DNA from: Gnetum montanum
Taxonomy: Eukaryota > Streptophyta > Gnetopsida > Gnetales > Gnetaceae
Assembly: GCA_015680685.1 (NCBI GenBank)
Contig: MNCI01026476.1
Location: 321,273 to 355,476 of the forward strand
Length of the DNA: 34,204 bases
Direction: 5' to 3'
In this document: one piece after another, positions 21,204-30,862 of the stretch
How the letters are laid out: every line of letters begins with the position of its first letter
Numbering within the stretch: position 1 is the first letter of the stretch
Program-made: the position numbers and the translations under genes
The notes under the pieces: generated by a model
Databases searched by the model: none
Told to the model about the DNA's origin: nothing
What the model saw: only the letters and a program-made list of their open reading frames with translations

Positions 21204-22185
21204 TGATGAGTGGTGAGGTACCCCTACACAACCATACGAAACGAGCATAGCACGCATGATCCGGTTGAACTCCACAGACTAAATGCCTACACGACCCATG
21301 GAACACTTGGGGTTAATCATTCATTGTCTTCCTAGACTTACTTGTGTTTGTCACAGTGTATGGTTAAGTAAGTCCGAGGTATATGATTTTTATATCTTTT
21401 ATGTTTTTCTCCTATGCTATCGAGGTGAAGGGTTGAGGAACTAACTAACTCTAACTAATGAACTAAGTCTAAATTAACTAGCGTCAGCATCTATTCCCAC
21501 TTACCGTACACACCCTAAACTATGCAACTGCGACTACCAAACACTAATCATTACTGGGATCACCATGCATAACGCACGTGCTCGAAGTACTGAGGCACTT
21601 AACTAGCCTATGCGTAATGAGCATCTGTTCCTTGACTAGCCGTACACATCCTTAGATGCTCGTAATCAAGTTGTTCTCATTTCGTATTCTAGGAGTTGAG
21701 GGTGAGAGAATCTAATGGCGATGAGCAGCCGATTCCTTGATTAGCTGTACACATCCGTAAATGCTCGTAATCAAGTCATACTCATGCCACGCTACTGTAA
21801 GGTAATAAATAACAGGTAGGAAATAACAGGTAAAAAATAACAAGTAATAAATCCTATTCCATGCACTACAAGGTTTATCCACAAAGCTCATCTTTATTGC
21901 CATACACCACTTGCGTTCAGGTACAATGTTGCTCGAATAAAGATCCGTTCACTTGGGGACTCCTACTGCGGGCACATGGAAAATATTCTATCTCTAGAGT
22001 GATCAATCTACCAGAGTTTCCCTACTTCTAGCCTAGGATGAGAAATAAGGGGAGTGACGCCTCTTATTTATAGATTTGGCAGTAGACCATGATATCGTGT
22101 ACGCGACATCGAAGGGGAAGACGCGATATTGTGTGCGCGATATCACGTACGCGATATCGCGGCTCATGCGAATCGCATCTCATCA
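21204..22185 (-). repeat. Antisense solo LTR of the Athila-like family with perfect target duplication
   Basis: Reverse-complemented, the sequence starts TGATGAGATGCG and ends ...GGGGTACCTCACCACTCATCA, matching the LTRs at 2009, 9287 and 17093. At 982 bp it is the longest copy. It is flanked by identical GCTAG at 21199-21203 and 22186-22190. It has no internal element sequence, so it is a solo LTR left by recombination between two LTRs. It retains far more CpG than the other copies (for example GTACGCGATATCGCGG), so it is probably the youngest of the family here. Confidence 0.9.
22065..22158 (-). promoter_or_regulatory. U3 promoter of the solo LTR: 14-bp GATATC array and TATA box
   Basis: On the + strand coordinates, GATATC-type units start at 22091, 22105 (GACATC), 22125 (GATATT), 22139 and 22153. 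The steps are 14, 20, 14 and 14 bp. Most units have the form GATATCryGTACGC. Transcribed leftward, the TATA box TATAAATA (22065-22072) lies just downstream, with an AATAAA signal at 21898-21893. CpG sites within the units are intact. Confidence 0.65.
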
Positions 22186-22213
22186 GCTAGTATGGTGGTG
22201 GATCCTTCTAAGA

Positions 22214-22790
22214 TTTTAGTTATTTAGGATTACCCTATTCTGAAAGATGTTGGGGAGGTTCACAGTATTCTTGGATTACTAGATTATTATAGGAGATTCA
22301 TCAATAATATCTCCCACATTACTTCATCTTTTATGAGGCTATTATGAAAGGAATTTTGGTTTCTTATGGGATCCACATTATTAGGTTATCTTTGATAAAC
22401 TCAAGAGTAGATTGATCTTGATTCATGTTTGATTTTCACCTACCCCAAATAAATTATTCAACTTTTATACCAATGTGTCAAGAGAAGGTTATGGATATGC
22501 CTTTATGTAAGAGGATAATTTAGTTGTTTATGCCTCATGAAAACTAAGCCTCATGAAATATGCTAACTCACACATGACCTTGAGTTAGGAGAAGTAGTAT
22601 TTTCCTTGAAGGTTTGGTGCTATTATGTGTTCAAAGAGTAGTTGGTGATTTAGATAGATTAGAAGGGATTTTAGTATTTGATGAATCAACCATAGTTACA
22701 TATATGTTAAAAGAGGTAAGTTGAGATATTAATCAGTTTTAATTTTATCATTTAATATTGGATGAGAAAAAGTAATATTGATGCAGATGC
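22214..22790 (+). pseudogene. Chromovirus RT C-terminus and RNase H
   Basis: Landmarks are ILGLLDYYRRFINNISHIT near 22270-22325, then a broken stretch, then THDLELGEVVFSLKVWCYYV near 22570-22630 and ...NIDADALS near 22770-22795. These mark the RT connection and RNase H domains of Ty3/gypsy pol. It contains many stops and several frame changes. Confidence 0.7.
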
Positions 22791-24255
22791 CTTAAGCTAT
22801 GTGGCTAGTAAGACCCATAGTTTGGTGATTCAATTTGATGTGATTAACAAGATTAATGTGGAGCAACATCATGATCCTTGGTACAAGGAGCTTATATGAT
22901 TCAATGATTCTTTTGTAATAGTTGATGTGCTTTGGTTGCTTCATCATAAGGATCAAGTATGTATACTTGATTCCTTGTGGTAGTATCTATTGGAGGAAGA
23001 TCATCTTAGTAGATTTCAAATGCATCTAGGTAGCATTAAGATGTACCAAATGCTAAGAGGTTATACTCATGGTTAATCATGAAGAAGCTTTTCTAAGAAT
23101 TTATGGCTAGATGTCTAATTTGTTAACAAATTAAACTTAAGCATCAACAAATAGGTGGATACTTGTACTCTCACACTATTCCAGAGTGAAAGTGGAAGGT
23201 GATCGGTATGGATTTCATTACTAGTTTGTCTCACACTAGGGGAAAAAAGTGCACTATGCTTGTTCTTATTAATCTATTAACCAAATCAACTTATTTCCTA
23301 GCTATGAAGATTTTATCTAGTATAAAGGATGTTGTGTAATTTTTCATCTTTAAGATTATTCAATTACATGACATTCCTATTAAGATTATCTTTGATCTTG
23401 TTACCAAATTTGATTCTTAATTTTAATGTGCATTCATGTATAGCCTAAGAAACAAGCTAAATATGAGTTCAGCCTATAATTCAAAAATTAATGATTAGGT
23501 TGAGAGAGTCAACAAAGTGTTGGATGATATGCTTTGGTCTTGTGATCTAATGTTTTTAGAAAACTGGAATAATTTGTTGTCATTGGAAGAGTTTTCTTAT
23601 AACAATAGATACAAGAAAGTCTCAAGGGAGTGCCATATGCTAGGTTGCATGGGAAACCTTGCAAGACTTCATTATGTTGGGATGAAATTATGAATATGTA
23701 GCATATCAATTAAAAAATTATGATGAGGATAACTAAGAAAATTGAGTACATGTTTGAGCAACTTAAAGTATGTCAACCTTGTTAAGCAAGCTACATGAAT
23801 CATAGGAGGAGATCTCTTAGTTTTTCAGTTGGAGATAAGATGCTTATTTGTGACTCTACATTCAAGGGCTTGATGCATTTCGGTAGTGAAGAAAAGCTTT
23901 CACCTCATGATATAGGGTCATTTGCCATTCTTCAACATGCAAGAGAGGTTTCATATTAAGTTGGATTACCTCCATAGCTTTTAAACATGCACGATGTCTC
24001 TCATGTCTTCATGCTATGAAGGTATGTTCCTAATCATAGTCAAGTTGTTGATTAGAATAAGGTATAGCTTCAAGTTGATGCCTTGTATGTGGAAAGTACC
24101 ATTAGGATTATGAGCCCAATGGAACACTAGATATGTAGTAGTATAGTACCTATGGTATAGGCATTTTGAAGACATCATGATTCTTAAGAGACTACTGGGA
24201 TCTTGAACTAGATTTACATTCTTCCCTTCTTGAGATCTTCCAAGAGGAAGATTCT
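22791..24255 (+). pseudogene. Chromovirus integrase with chromodomain-like tail
   Basis: HLGSIKMYQMLRGY near 23020-23065 corresponds to the integrase zinc-binding region. The core is badly decayed. Near 23500-23690 the order ERVNKVLDDMLWSCDLMFLENW, ...LLSLEEFSYNNRYKKVS and ...HYVGMKL matches the family. VSHVFML-RYVPNHSQVVD near 24005-24055, then LQVDALYVESTIRIM and ...TTGILN near 24195-24210, parallel the end of chromovirus integrases, where a chromodomain directs insertion to heterochromatin. That last part is weak. Confidence 0.65.
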
Positions 24256-24268
24256 TAAGGGGGAAGTA
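24256..24268 (+). other. Polypurine tract of the chromovirus
   Basis: TTAAGGGGGAAGTA lies directly before the TGTAACA of the 3' LTR, in the usual form for chromoviruses. Confidence 0.7.
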
Positions 24269-24433
24269 TGTAACATCCTATATTTTTTGTATCTTTGGTA
24301 CATATGATCCTCATCGAAATTAGATTGCTTGTGCTTGGGTGTGTGTCATGCATGTTATCCATTTGATATATTTTATTGTTTTGCATTTGATATTATATGT
24401 TTATGAGCTTTGATATGCATGTGTGTTCTAGTG

Positions 24434-24453
24434 TTATATATATATATATATAT
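24434..24453. repeat. (TA)n microsatellite
   Basis: About ten TA units. The corresponding 5' LTR position near 6415-6440 has a shorter, interrupted TATATA stretch. Confidence 0.85.
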
Positions 24454-24582
24454 TACCATTTAATATGTGTGCACTATTCCTATTATTGAGTGTGGTAGGA
24501 TTTGATGTAAGGTTTGATTGGAAGCATGACATGGTTGATAATTTATGGTTTGCTTGATATTCCTAAAGTATATTTTATGCCA

Positions 24583-24716
24583 TTGTTTGTATGTAGTATA
24601 GGTCTTGACCTAGTAATCCTAGGTCATAGATTCAATTCCAATAGATAGCAGTAAGTTATAAACTTCTATAAATCTTGTAGTCTACCTACATTTCACTAAT
24701 TTTGTTTGTATGTGGT
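24583..24716 (+). mobile_element. Short tRNA-derived SINE with 15-bp target duplication
   Basis: The insert at 24598-24701 (104 bp) is absent from the 5' LTR, whose matching empty site is near 6570-6584. It is flanked by TTGTTTGTATGTAGT (24583-24597) and TTGTTTGTATGTGGT (24702-24716), a 15-bp duplication with one mismatch. GATTCAATTCC at 24629-24639 resembles the tRNA B box GGTTCGANTCC. The upstream CTTGACCTAGTAATCCTAGG has the style of tRNA-derived plant SINE heads. It may be 5'-truncated because no clear A box is seen. Confidence 0.65.
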
Positions 24717-25183
24717 GTGCTAGTTATTTGAGTGATATTTAATTTAGTTAGTTTTAGTATTATTTTTGTTTTAGTGGGTTTATTGGAAAATTTTTGAATA
24801 AGTGTTTTATTAGCATATGCTTAACTAACTAGTTTAATATGTGTGAATATTACATGAGAATAGTGGAAGTTACATATTGGATAAGATGGATTAATGAAAT
24901 TATTATTTTAATTTAATGCTTGTTTTGGTAATTGGTTACTTTCTTCCATTCCATTGTTTATGTTAATTTAACATTAAAATTTAAATGACTCTTTCATTTT
25001 CAACTTTGATGATTTGGGAGAGGTACTATGGGACCTTGAAGCTAGTAGAGGTACTAGTGGATTTTGGATCAGTTGTACTAGTGCTTGAATATTTGGTTGA
25101 TTGCATTCTTCTCTTGTGGATTCCTTCAGGAAAATTTAGAGGTGATTAATCTTGGCTTCTTTTCCATATTCACACCAATATTT

Positions 25184-25440
25184 ATAGGAGAAAAGAGTTC
25201 TTCTCAACCATTCTAGGTGTGTGATGACTCATCATGCATTAGCATACAATGCAAGATGATAAAAAAGAATCTATGATAGTGGTTACAATAGTCGCACTAT
25301 CTATAGGAAATAGCACTATCTATAGTGTAAAACACTTTTTGTACATATATCATCCAGATGGCATGGTGTTAGGACTAAGAGAATCATCATTGTCATCATC
25401 ATTTGATTTGGACCATGCATTGTTATGATCAGCTCTGGAT
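25184..25440. other. Unassigned junction sequence
   Basis: This lies between the truncated chromovirus LTR and the pararetrovirus block. It contains a small direct repeat, GCACTATCTATAG at 25294 and 25313. No coding similarity was seen. Confidence 0.35.
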
Positions 25441-25734
25441 CTAGCTAAGAAGAGATTCTTATAATGTCCTCCATATTCTCAATATTCGTGAAGGTGTTGA
25501 TCCAGATGGTATAGTTATAAAGATAGAGAAACTGTTTGATGATTTTGGTAGTGAGTCTAGATGTCATAAGCATTAGAAGTGTAAATATCCTGGTAAAAAA
25601 GTAGAACCCCAGAAATTCATCCATTCTATTCTTCTTGAGATACATGATGCTAGAAAATATACAAGAGTAGCATTATGATATATGAAGTGCCATCCTCTTG
25701 ATTGTGCATTGCCATAATAGAGAAAATCACCATG

Positions 25735-26283
25735 CTATTTTGTTAACCTATGAAACAAATTTCTTGGATATCTTATAGGGATATGAATAGGAGCATGACA
25801 AAACTTTGACCACCAAGACCAGAAAAAGGTAGAGTCGGTGGATGGGAAACTAATAGGGTTTAACTCTATTTTATACATATGAGATTCATCTAGCTGATAG
25901 TAAGGCCATGAGAGAGTACTAGTAGGATACAGGTTTTCAAAATCCAAGAGGTCAATTTCAACATAAGAGGTCAACTTTACATGCAAAGGAAAATCACCAA
26001 GTGAATAGAAAATAGAGTGATAGGTAGTGAGCACATTTTGGATTATTTCACAATATGGAGAAATGGTTTGTTTTATTGCAACAAACTCATCCTATGAGGA
26101 TTCATAAGATGTCCTACATGCTATTTGTTCTAAGACTAGCATATATACCTCATTAGATTTGTAGGCTCAAAGTCTCTTGGTAGATCTCATCATCCAGTCT
26201 TCACTGATAAGAAAATCTATATAAAAACATAAAAATTAAACATTTAATTAGTAGTAGAGAGATTAAACTCTTTGGTTAGAAAA
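25735..26283 (-). pseudogene. Region downstream of RNase H in the minus-strand viral copy
   Basis: An open stretch at 26034-25735 encodes ...TYHSIFYSLGDFPLHV, ...YYQLDESHMYKIELN and ...FFWSWWSKFCHAPIHIP. The open frame stops after about 100 codons. Further similar-looking sequence (GWHFIYHNATLVYF) may continue to about 25600. I cannot assign this domain. It is not present after RNase H in the plus-strand copy, whose similarity ends near 32690. It may be a virus-specific C-terminal protein or captured sequence. Confidence 0.4.
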
Positions 26284-27806
26284 TTAGCTAAGCTATTATT
26301 CTTACCATCTATGAATTATGTTTCAAATTCAAAATTGGCAAGAAATAAGGCCCATTGGATTAATCTCATGTGAGCCACTTTATTTAAGTTCTTCACCTAC
26401 AAGTACTTGTTAATATGTTTAAGGTTACTTCTGATTATAAATTTATTTTCTTGAAGAAAAAACCTAAATTTTTCTATGCCTTTAATAATAGTAAGCAACT
26501 CCTTATGTGTACTATGATAGTTGAGTTGATTTGAAGAGAACTTACCGGAGGCATATTTGCAAATATGAATTACTCCATCTAAGTCTTCTTTGAGTACTAC
26601 ACTTCAAAATTCATGTGATGCATCTATTTCTAGGATGAGAGTTCCTATTGTAGGTAAATAGAGTTAAGACAAAGAAAGACAATGATTTTTTATTTTCTTT
26701 ACTATTGTCATATGTTGTTGTGACCATGTTCTAGGGTTCTTTCCTAACTACTTATTTAAGAGTTTTTGGTCCTTAGCTAAATCTTTATAAAACCTTGAAA
26801 CATAATTAACATAGCTTAGGAACCTTTGTAACTATGTTTTATTCTATAACTATGTTTTATCTTTGATTTCATCTGAAACGTTTTTGATAGCTTCCAGGAT
26901 GTGGTTTTATAAGACAATCATACCATGGCTGATTTCTAATCCTAAGAAATTTATTGTAGGTTGAGCAATAATTATCTTATTTGGGGATAACACCAAGTTC
27001 TGTGTATCTACTAGATCATAGAAGACTTGTAAATGTTCAAGGTGTTCCTTAGGATTCTTGCTCATAACTAAAATAACATTTATATATACCATAATAAATT
27101 TATAATTATAAAAGATCCAATCCATACATTTTTGAAATATGGATGGTGACATCTTGATTTTGAAAGGTAAAATTGTCCATTCAAATAATCCTCTTAGAAC
27201 TATAAAAGCTATTTTTCATTGATCTTCTGGATAGACTTGAATTTGCTAGAAACCTGATTTTAGATCAAACTTGGAATAAATATGAGTATGTAAGAGTTGT
27301 TGAAATAAATCATCCTTATTAGGAATAGGGTGTTGGATCAAATTGATTAAATCATTCAAAGGTTTATAATTTACTACAAGCCATTTTCCCCCTCATACTA
27401 ATTCAACCCTTTTATTTACATAAAAGGCAGTGCATGCAAACATGCTTGTATTGGGTTGTATTAAACCTTTGGTCAAGGATTGTTGGATTTATACCTTGCA
27501 TTCTTGTTGTAATGATGGAGACATTCTAATATGATGAGCTCTTGATTTGATTTTTACATTATCTTTCAGCTCTATATGGCACTAGTGTTCCTTTTTATGG
27601 CAGAAACAAGTTGGATCATCACTTGCTAAACTTAATAATCTAATTTTCATATTTTGGAATTGTTCATCAAGTTTTTCAACTTGATTTACTATCCAATGTA
27701 TTTGACCTACTTTCTTTGTAGTAGTTAAAGGAAATATACTTATGTATTTATTTTTTTCTTTCATACTTTTCATGTTGTAAGCTAATATAATTAGAGTAAA
27801 TAACAT
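26284..27806 (-). pseudogene. Viral RT and RNase H, minus-strand copy
   Basis: Leftward from 27806 come ...EKLDEQFQNMK, ...DDPTCFCHKKEHW and ...AHHIRMSPSLQQECK, and then the palm segment MDWIFYNYKF. At 27086-27075 the active-site box reads YINV instead of YIDD, so both catalytic aspartates are lost. NPKEHLEHLQVFYDLVDT follows. Near 26510-26450 the RNase H region reads ...YHSTHKELLTIIKGIEKF. Near 26310 the sequence FIDGKNNSLANFLTKEF ends RNase H. Confidence 0.75.
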
Positions 27807-27927
27807 AAGGTTCTAATTGGCATAAATTGTCTATTCCTAATAATGGATCATATGATGGGATGTCAAATTGATAAATAGTAATAAAGACTACCTTACCAGA
27901 AGGAGATAAGATAGAAATTACTACTTT

Positions 27928-28152
27928 CTAATCTATTGGTCTTTTTTGCATATTAAAAGATACATACATTTTTTCACATGCTTTCCAACAATGTGTAGGA
28001 GCAGTACTTGGTCTGGCTAAGGAAATCTCAGCACCACTATCAATTAGAACATCTATTGGATAAGGTTTATATGATGGTAATTTAATGTAAAAAGTACATA
28101 TAGGTAGATTAGTTTTTACTAACATATTTTTGTTTACCAGTTGTACAAGCAT
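27928..28152 (-). pseudogene. Viral aspartic protease, minus-strand copy
   Basis: The catalytic triplet DSG lies at 28041-28033 within VLIDSGAEISLARPS. PTHCWKACEKMYVSFNMQKR follows. It is nearly identical to the plus-strand copy at 30863-31075. In these viruses this enzyme cuts the polyprotein. Confidence 0.8.
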
Positions 28153-28267
28153 GACAACCTTTATTTCTTCCTCATATTGCTGATGTTGTTCACTGTTTTC
28201 TTCAATTTAAAGTTTTTCTAATTCATGGGTTGCCCTCTTCAAATTATGATAGTAATATGAATAAAAT

Positions 28268-28390
28268 AGTAAACAACATCAGAAATATGAGGAAGAAAAA
28301 AAGGCTTTCATGCATGTACAATTAGTAAACAAAAATATGTTAGTAAAAACTAATCTACATATATGTACATTAAATTATCATCCAATAGGT
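28268..28390 (+). repeat. Short plus-strand fragment of the viral protease leader
   Basis: This is a third copy of the region just before the protease (matching 30810-30950), with small deletions. It carries the phrase for LVNKNMLVKTNL. It joins directly to coat-protein N-terminal sequence at 28391, out of the normal viral order. It faces the minus-strand copy across about 35 bp of spacer, making a palindromic apex. Confidence 0.7.
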
Positions 28391-30160
28391 ACCACTTGTC
28401 ACAAGAAAGGTAGATACATCAGAAAAAGAAATAGAAGAAAAGGTAAAAGATGTAGAAACTATGGCTGAGATCTTTAAGCAATTAAATATAAAAATGGATG
28501 TTTAGAAGGTTTTAGTACCTATTCCATCCTAGGAAAAAGGTAAAGCCATTAGTGAAGAAGTCTCTTCCTCAATAGAACAACAGAAGGAGGAAGCCTCCTC
28601 TTCCTCTTCAATGGAAGAAGATTCATCTATAGCAAAGAATTCAATAGATCCATCATGCCCCCATACAAATGTCCAAAAACATGATAAGCATTATCATTAT
28701 ATAGAGTGTGATGCCCTCATTAGAATAAACATTAATGAAGATAACAAAGCCCCAAAAGAAATAGTTTACCATGGAAAAAGAGTATTACGGTTCCTTCTAA
28801 CACAGTAAAACTTCAAAATTGGACTAATTAAAGAATTTCTACATTAGTAGATGATAGTCAAAGATTAGTAGAGACTAGTGAGAGACATAGCATCACACTA
28901 GACTATATTAATCAAAGTGTTAGGAAAATGCATCAAATCTAGGTTTTGAAACAAATTAGCAGTTCTAGGCAGAACAAAGAAACTCTTTCATTCATAAGCT
29001 CTCCACCATCTATTGGAAAGTCCAATAGGGCTAGATATCAAGCCAAAGAAAAATCAAGGAAAGTAAAGAAAAAGATTATCATTGCCAATACCAAAAACCC
29101 CAATTCAACAATTGAATCTGAGAAAGAAGCTTCACTAGATAGTGAAGAATAATTCTTGGTTAAGCAAATAGCTAGTGGTTACGGAGAAAACCCTATTGAT
29201 TTCTTTTCCATACAAGTTAGGAAATTAGGTGACATATTTCCTACCTTTTCCATGGACAACATGGATATAAAAGAACGTTAGGATACTATAGATGCCATAC
29301 AAAGCTATCTCTCTGTACAAATCCTATTAGAACATAAAGAATCTAAAATGACTATTTGGGATGCAACATATAATTTTAAGTGAATTTTGAGATGTTGGTA
29401 TAGTCATGTTCTAGACAACATCACAAGAAAATTAGTAAATGCTCCCTTTATTTTATTCCTAAATGCCATTATCAAAGAATTTATATAAAATAATGAAAAT
29501 CAAGATAATGTCTATCGAGATAGATATTATAAAGCTTGTCTATACCATATTCAAGATTTATCCAAATTCCTTGATGAAATGAAACAAATCTATTATTGTG
29601 GGAAATTAACTCATGAGGTAGGTGTTAAGGAACATTTGATAGGATGTTTACCACAATCATTCTGCAACAAATACCTTGCAGAATTAAAAAGATAGAATTT
29701 ACAATTGGTAGAAATGAGTTTTGGAGCTATTCGACAATTCATAATGGATGTTAATAGGGAAATATGTTATGACTAGTAGGCACAAAGATAAATAAAAGAA
29801 TTATCTAGTAAAATAGGAAAATCATTATGTCTAGAATTTTTTCCTAAGGAGAAATACTTAAAATTGTCCTATTGCCATGACAAAAAAACTAGGATAAGAT
29901 TCTATAAACCTCCACAAAAACAATGGAAAAGAAAATACCCTCAAACACAACCAACAAGGATATTTAAAGGTATGTTCAAACGAAGAAATCAGAAAGCTCA
30001 AAAAAATGAGATAAAATGTTCCTTATGCAAAGGAAATCATTTTTCCAACAAGTGTCCTAAGAAAAGTGATTATCCTAATAAGATCAATTTTATTGTTAAA
30101 AATAAGCTTTCCAAGAAATTTTATGAGTTCATCTCTGATGAAGATGTTCCCTTTCACTAA
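28391..30160 (+). pseudogene. Viral coat-protein region (gag-like), plus-strand copy
   Basis: An acidic, Ser/Glu-rich N-terminal part lies at 28391-28808 (EEKVKDVETMAEIF..., SSSSSMEEDSS). A frame change follows, and then one frame from about 28836 onward. A Lys-rich stretch at 29030-29085 (RKVKKKIIIANTK) could be a nuclear-targeting signal. The central domain at 29180-29760 has FFSIQVRKLGDIFPTF, ...YHIQDLSKFLDEM and ...KEHLIGCLPQSF. A basic stretch and a C-x2-C-x3-H-x4-C zinc finger (CSLCKGNHFSNKC) lie at 30017-30055. The layout matches caulimovirid coat proteins. Several in-frame stops occur. Confidence 0.7.
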
Positions 30161-30862
30161 GGTGACATTCTTCTTCATTCTTATGATGAATACACTGATA
30201 GAAGTAGTTAGATTAACTCAGATCTAGAGCCTTCTCTAGCCTTTGAAGCTTCTTTTCCCATAGAGGGAGGGAGGGATTTGGACGATTCATATGTTATTTT
30301 TTATAATGATATGAATTAAGCCTTGTCTTATCACACACATAAGTCACATAGGTCTAAGAAAGCTCCTCAACAACCCAGGAATCCTAAAAATGATTGCATG
30401 TATATAGACATAAAAGGACAAGTAGAAAAATTAGAGAAAAGATTGAAAAAAGTACCAATTGATGATATTCATCAATACATTGCTATCTAGGGAAAATTAA
30501 AACAAAAGAAAGAATAATTACAACTATATAAATGACAATTACAATTTCAAGACATTTATATGGATGCTCAACCAATCCCTTCTTCTTCTGAAGAAAGAGA
30601 AGATCTTGAACAGATGCTACAACAAGAAGAAAAAGAAAGAATAGAAACATCTGAATCAAAAACTGAAGCCTCTAGATTAAGTCATGCACCATCTCCTAGA
30701 CATCCCAACTTAGAAAGATCTATCTGGAGATAACATAGGGTGAAGCAGTTACAAACGTTCATCCAATGGATGACCCATGAATTGGAATAGCTTCAAATTG
30801 AAGAAAACAGTGAACAACATTAGCAACATGAGGAAGAAACAAAGGTTGTCATGCTTGTATAA
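30161..30862 (+). pseudogene. Viral linker between coat protein and protease
   Basis: The same frame continues with an acidic stretch, then a probable coiled coil near 30420-30560 (VEKLEKRLKKVPIDDIHQYI, then Gln/Lys-rich), and a Glu-rich segment near 30590-30660. Only stop codons break it, with no frameshift. No known domain was recognised. Confidence 0.55.

Larger units (their letters stand above)
20231..22213 (+). pseudogene. Chromovirus reverse transcriptase, interrupted by a solo LTR
   Basis: From 20260 there is ...ISLKPSVESISKVPHRMLPIKL, then a broken palm domain, then YYKFLALPFRLNKSPTFFMHLMN at about 20590-20660. A degraded active-site segment follows (IIMFIDESLV near 20690; the family has FIDD) and then FLGHVVSKTGIVVD. 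Part of the domain is duplicated in tandem (20549-20890, then again). The second copy is split by the antisense LTR at 21204-22185. Stops and frame changes are numerous. Confidence 0.8.
20549..22213 (+). repeat. 342-bp tandem duplication within RT
   Basis: AGAGAAGGATGYCCTCAAG occurs at 20549 and again at 20891. The sequences that follow align to their ends: ATGAATA...GTGAGATCATAC..., ...GTATTGAGAGATTTAGTTCTT..., then GGCATAGTGGTGGATC. Unit 1 is 20549-20890. Unit 2 is 20891-21203 plus 22186 to about 22213, once the inserted LTR and one target copy are set aside. The duplication therefore predates the LTR insertion. Confidence 0.8.
6230..25183 (+). mobile_element. Old chromovirus-like Ty3/gypsy element with nested insertions
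   Basis: A 5' LTR starting TGTAACAT at 6230 and a 3' LTR starting TGTAACAT at 24269 align for roughly 0.8-0.9 kb. Between them, in order, are decayed gag with a zinc knuckle, protease, RT, RNase H, integrase, a chromodomain-like tail and a polypurine tract. This is the order and style of Del/Tekay-type chromoviruses. Three later insertions are nested inside: an Athila-like element (9287-17983), an antisense solo LTR (21204-22185) and a SINE (24598-24701). The 3' LTR is truncated. Many stops show it is long dead. Confidence 0.8.
24269..25183 (+). repeat. 3' LTR of the chromovirus, truncated
   Basis: It starts TGTAACATCC and aligns with 6230 to about 7035. The alignment breaks just after CTTGGCTTCTTTTCCATATTCACACC. 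It contains a TA microsatellite and a SINE that the 5' LTR lacks. The remainder of the LTR is missing, probably by deletion at the junction with the viral region. Confidence 0.8.
25441..28232 (-). pseudogene. Endogenous caulimovirid-like pararetrovirus, minus-strand copy
   Basis: Reading leftward, the order is aspartic protease (28152-27928), reverse transcriptase and RNase H (about 27806-26284), and a further downstream region (26283 to about 25441). The polyprotein order and the protease and RT sequences fit an old Caulimoviridae relative. It has stops and frame changes and no upstream coat protein on this strand. From 26284 to 28232 it is the reverse complement of about 30768-32690. Confidence 0.75.
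26284..28232 (-). repeat. Left arm of the viral inverted repeat
   Basis: This is the reverse complement of about 30768-32690 with high similarity by eye. At the inner edge, similarity stops near 28232, after the shared AATTCATGGG phrase. At the outer edge it stops near 26284, after the shared CTAAGCTATTATTCTTACCATCTATGAA phrase. Confidence 0.8.

Noticed and set aside
22091-22158. CRISPR-like array
   Set aside because: Units are 14 bp with no unique spacers, in a plant LTR promoter. It is a promoter repeat.
24598-24701. A tRNA gene
   Set aside because: Only a decayed B-box-like motif is present, with no cloverleaf or clear A box. A 15-bp target duplication shows a SINE-type insertion instead.
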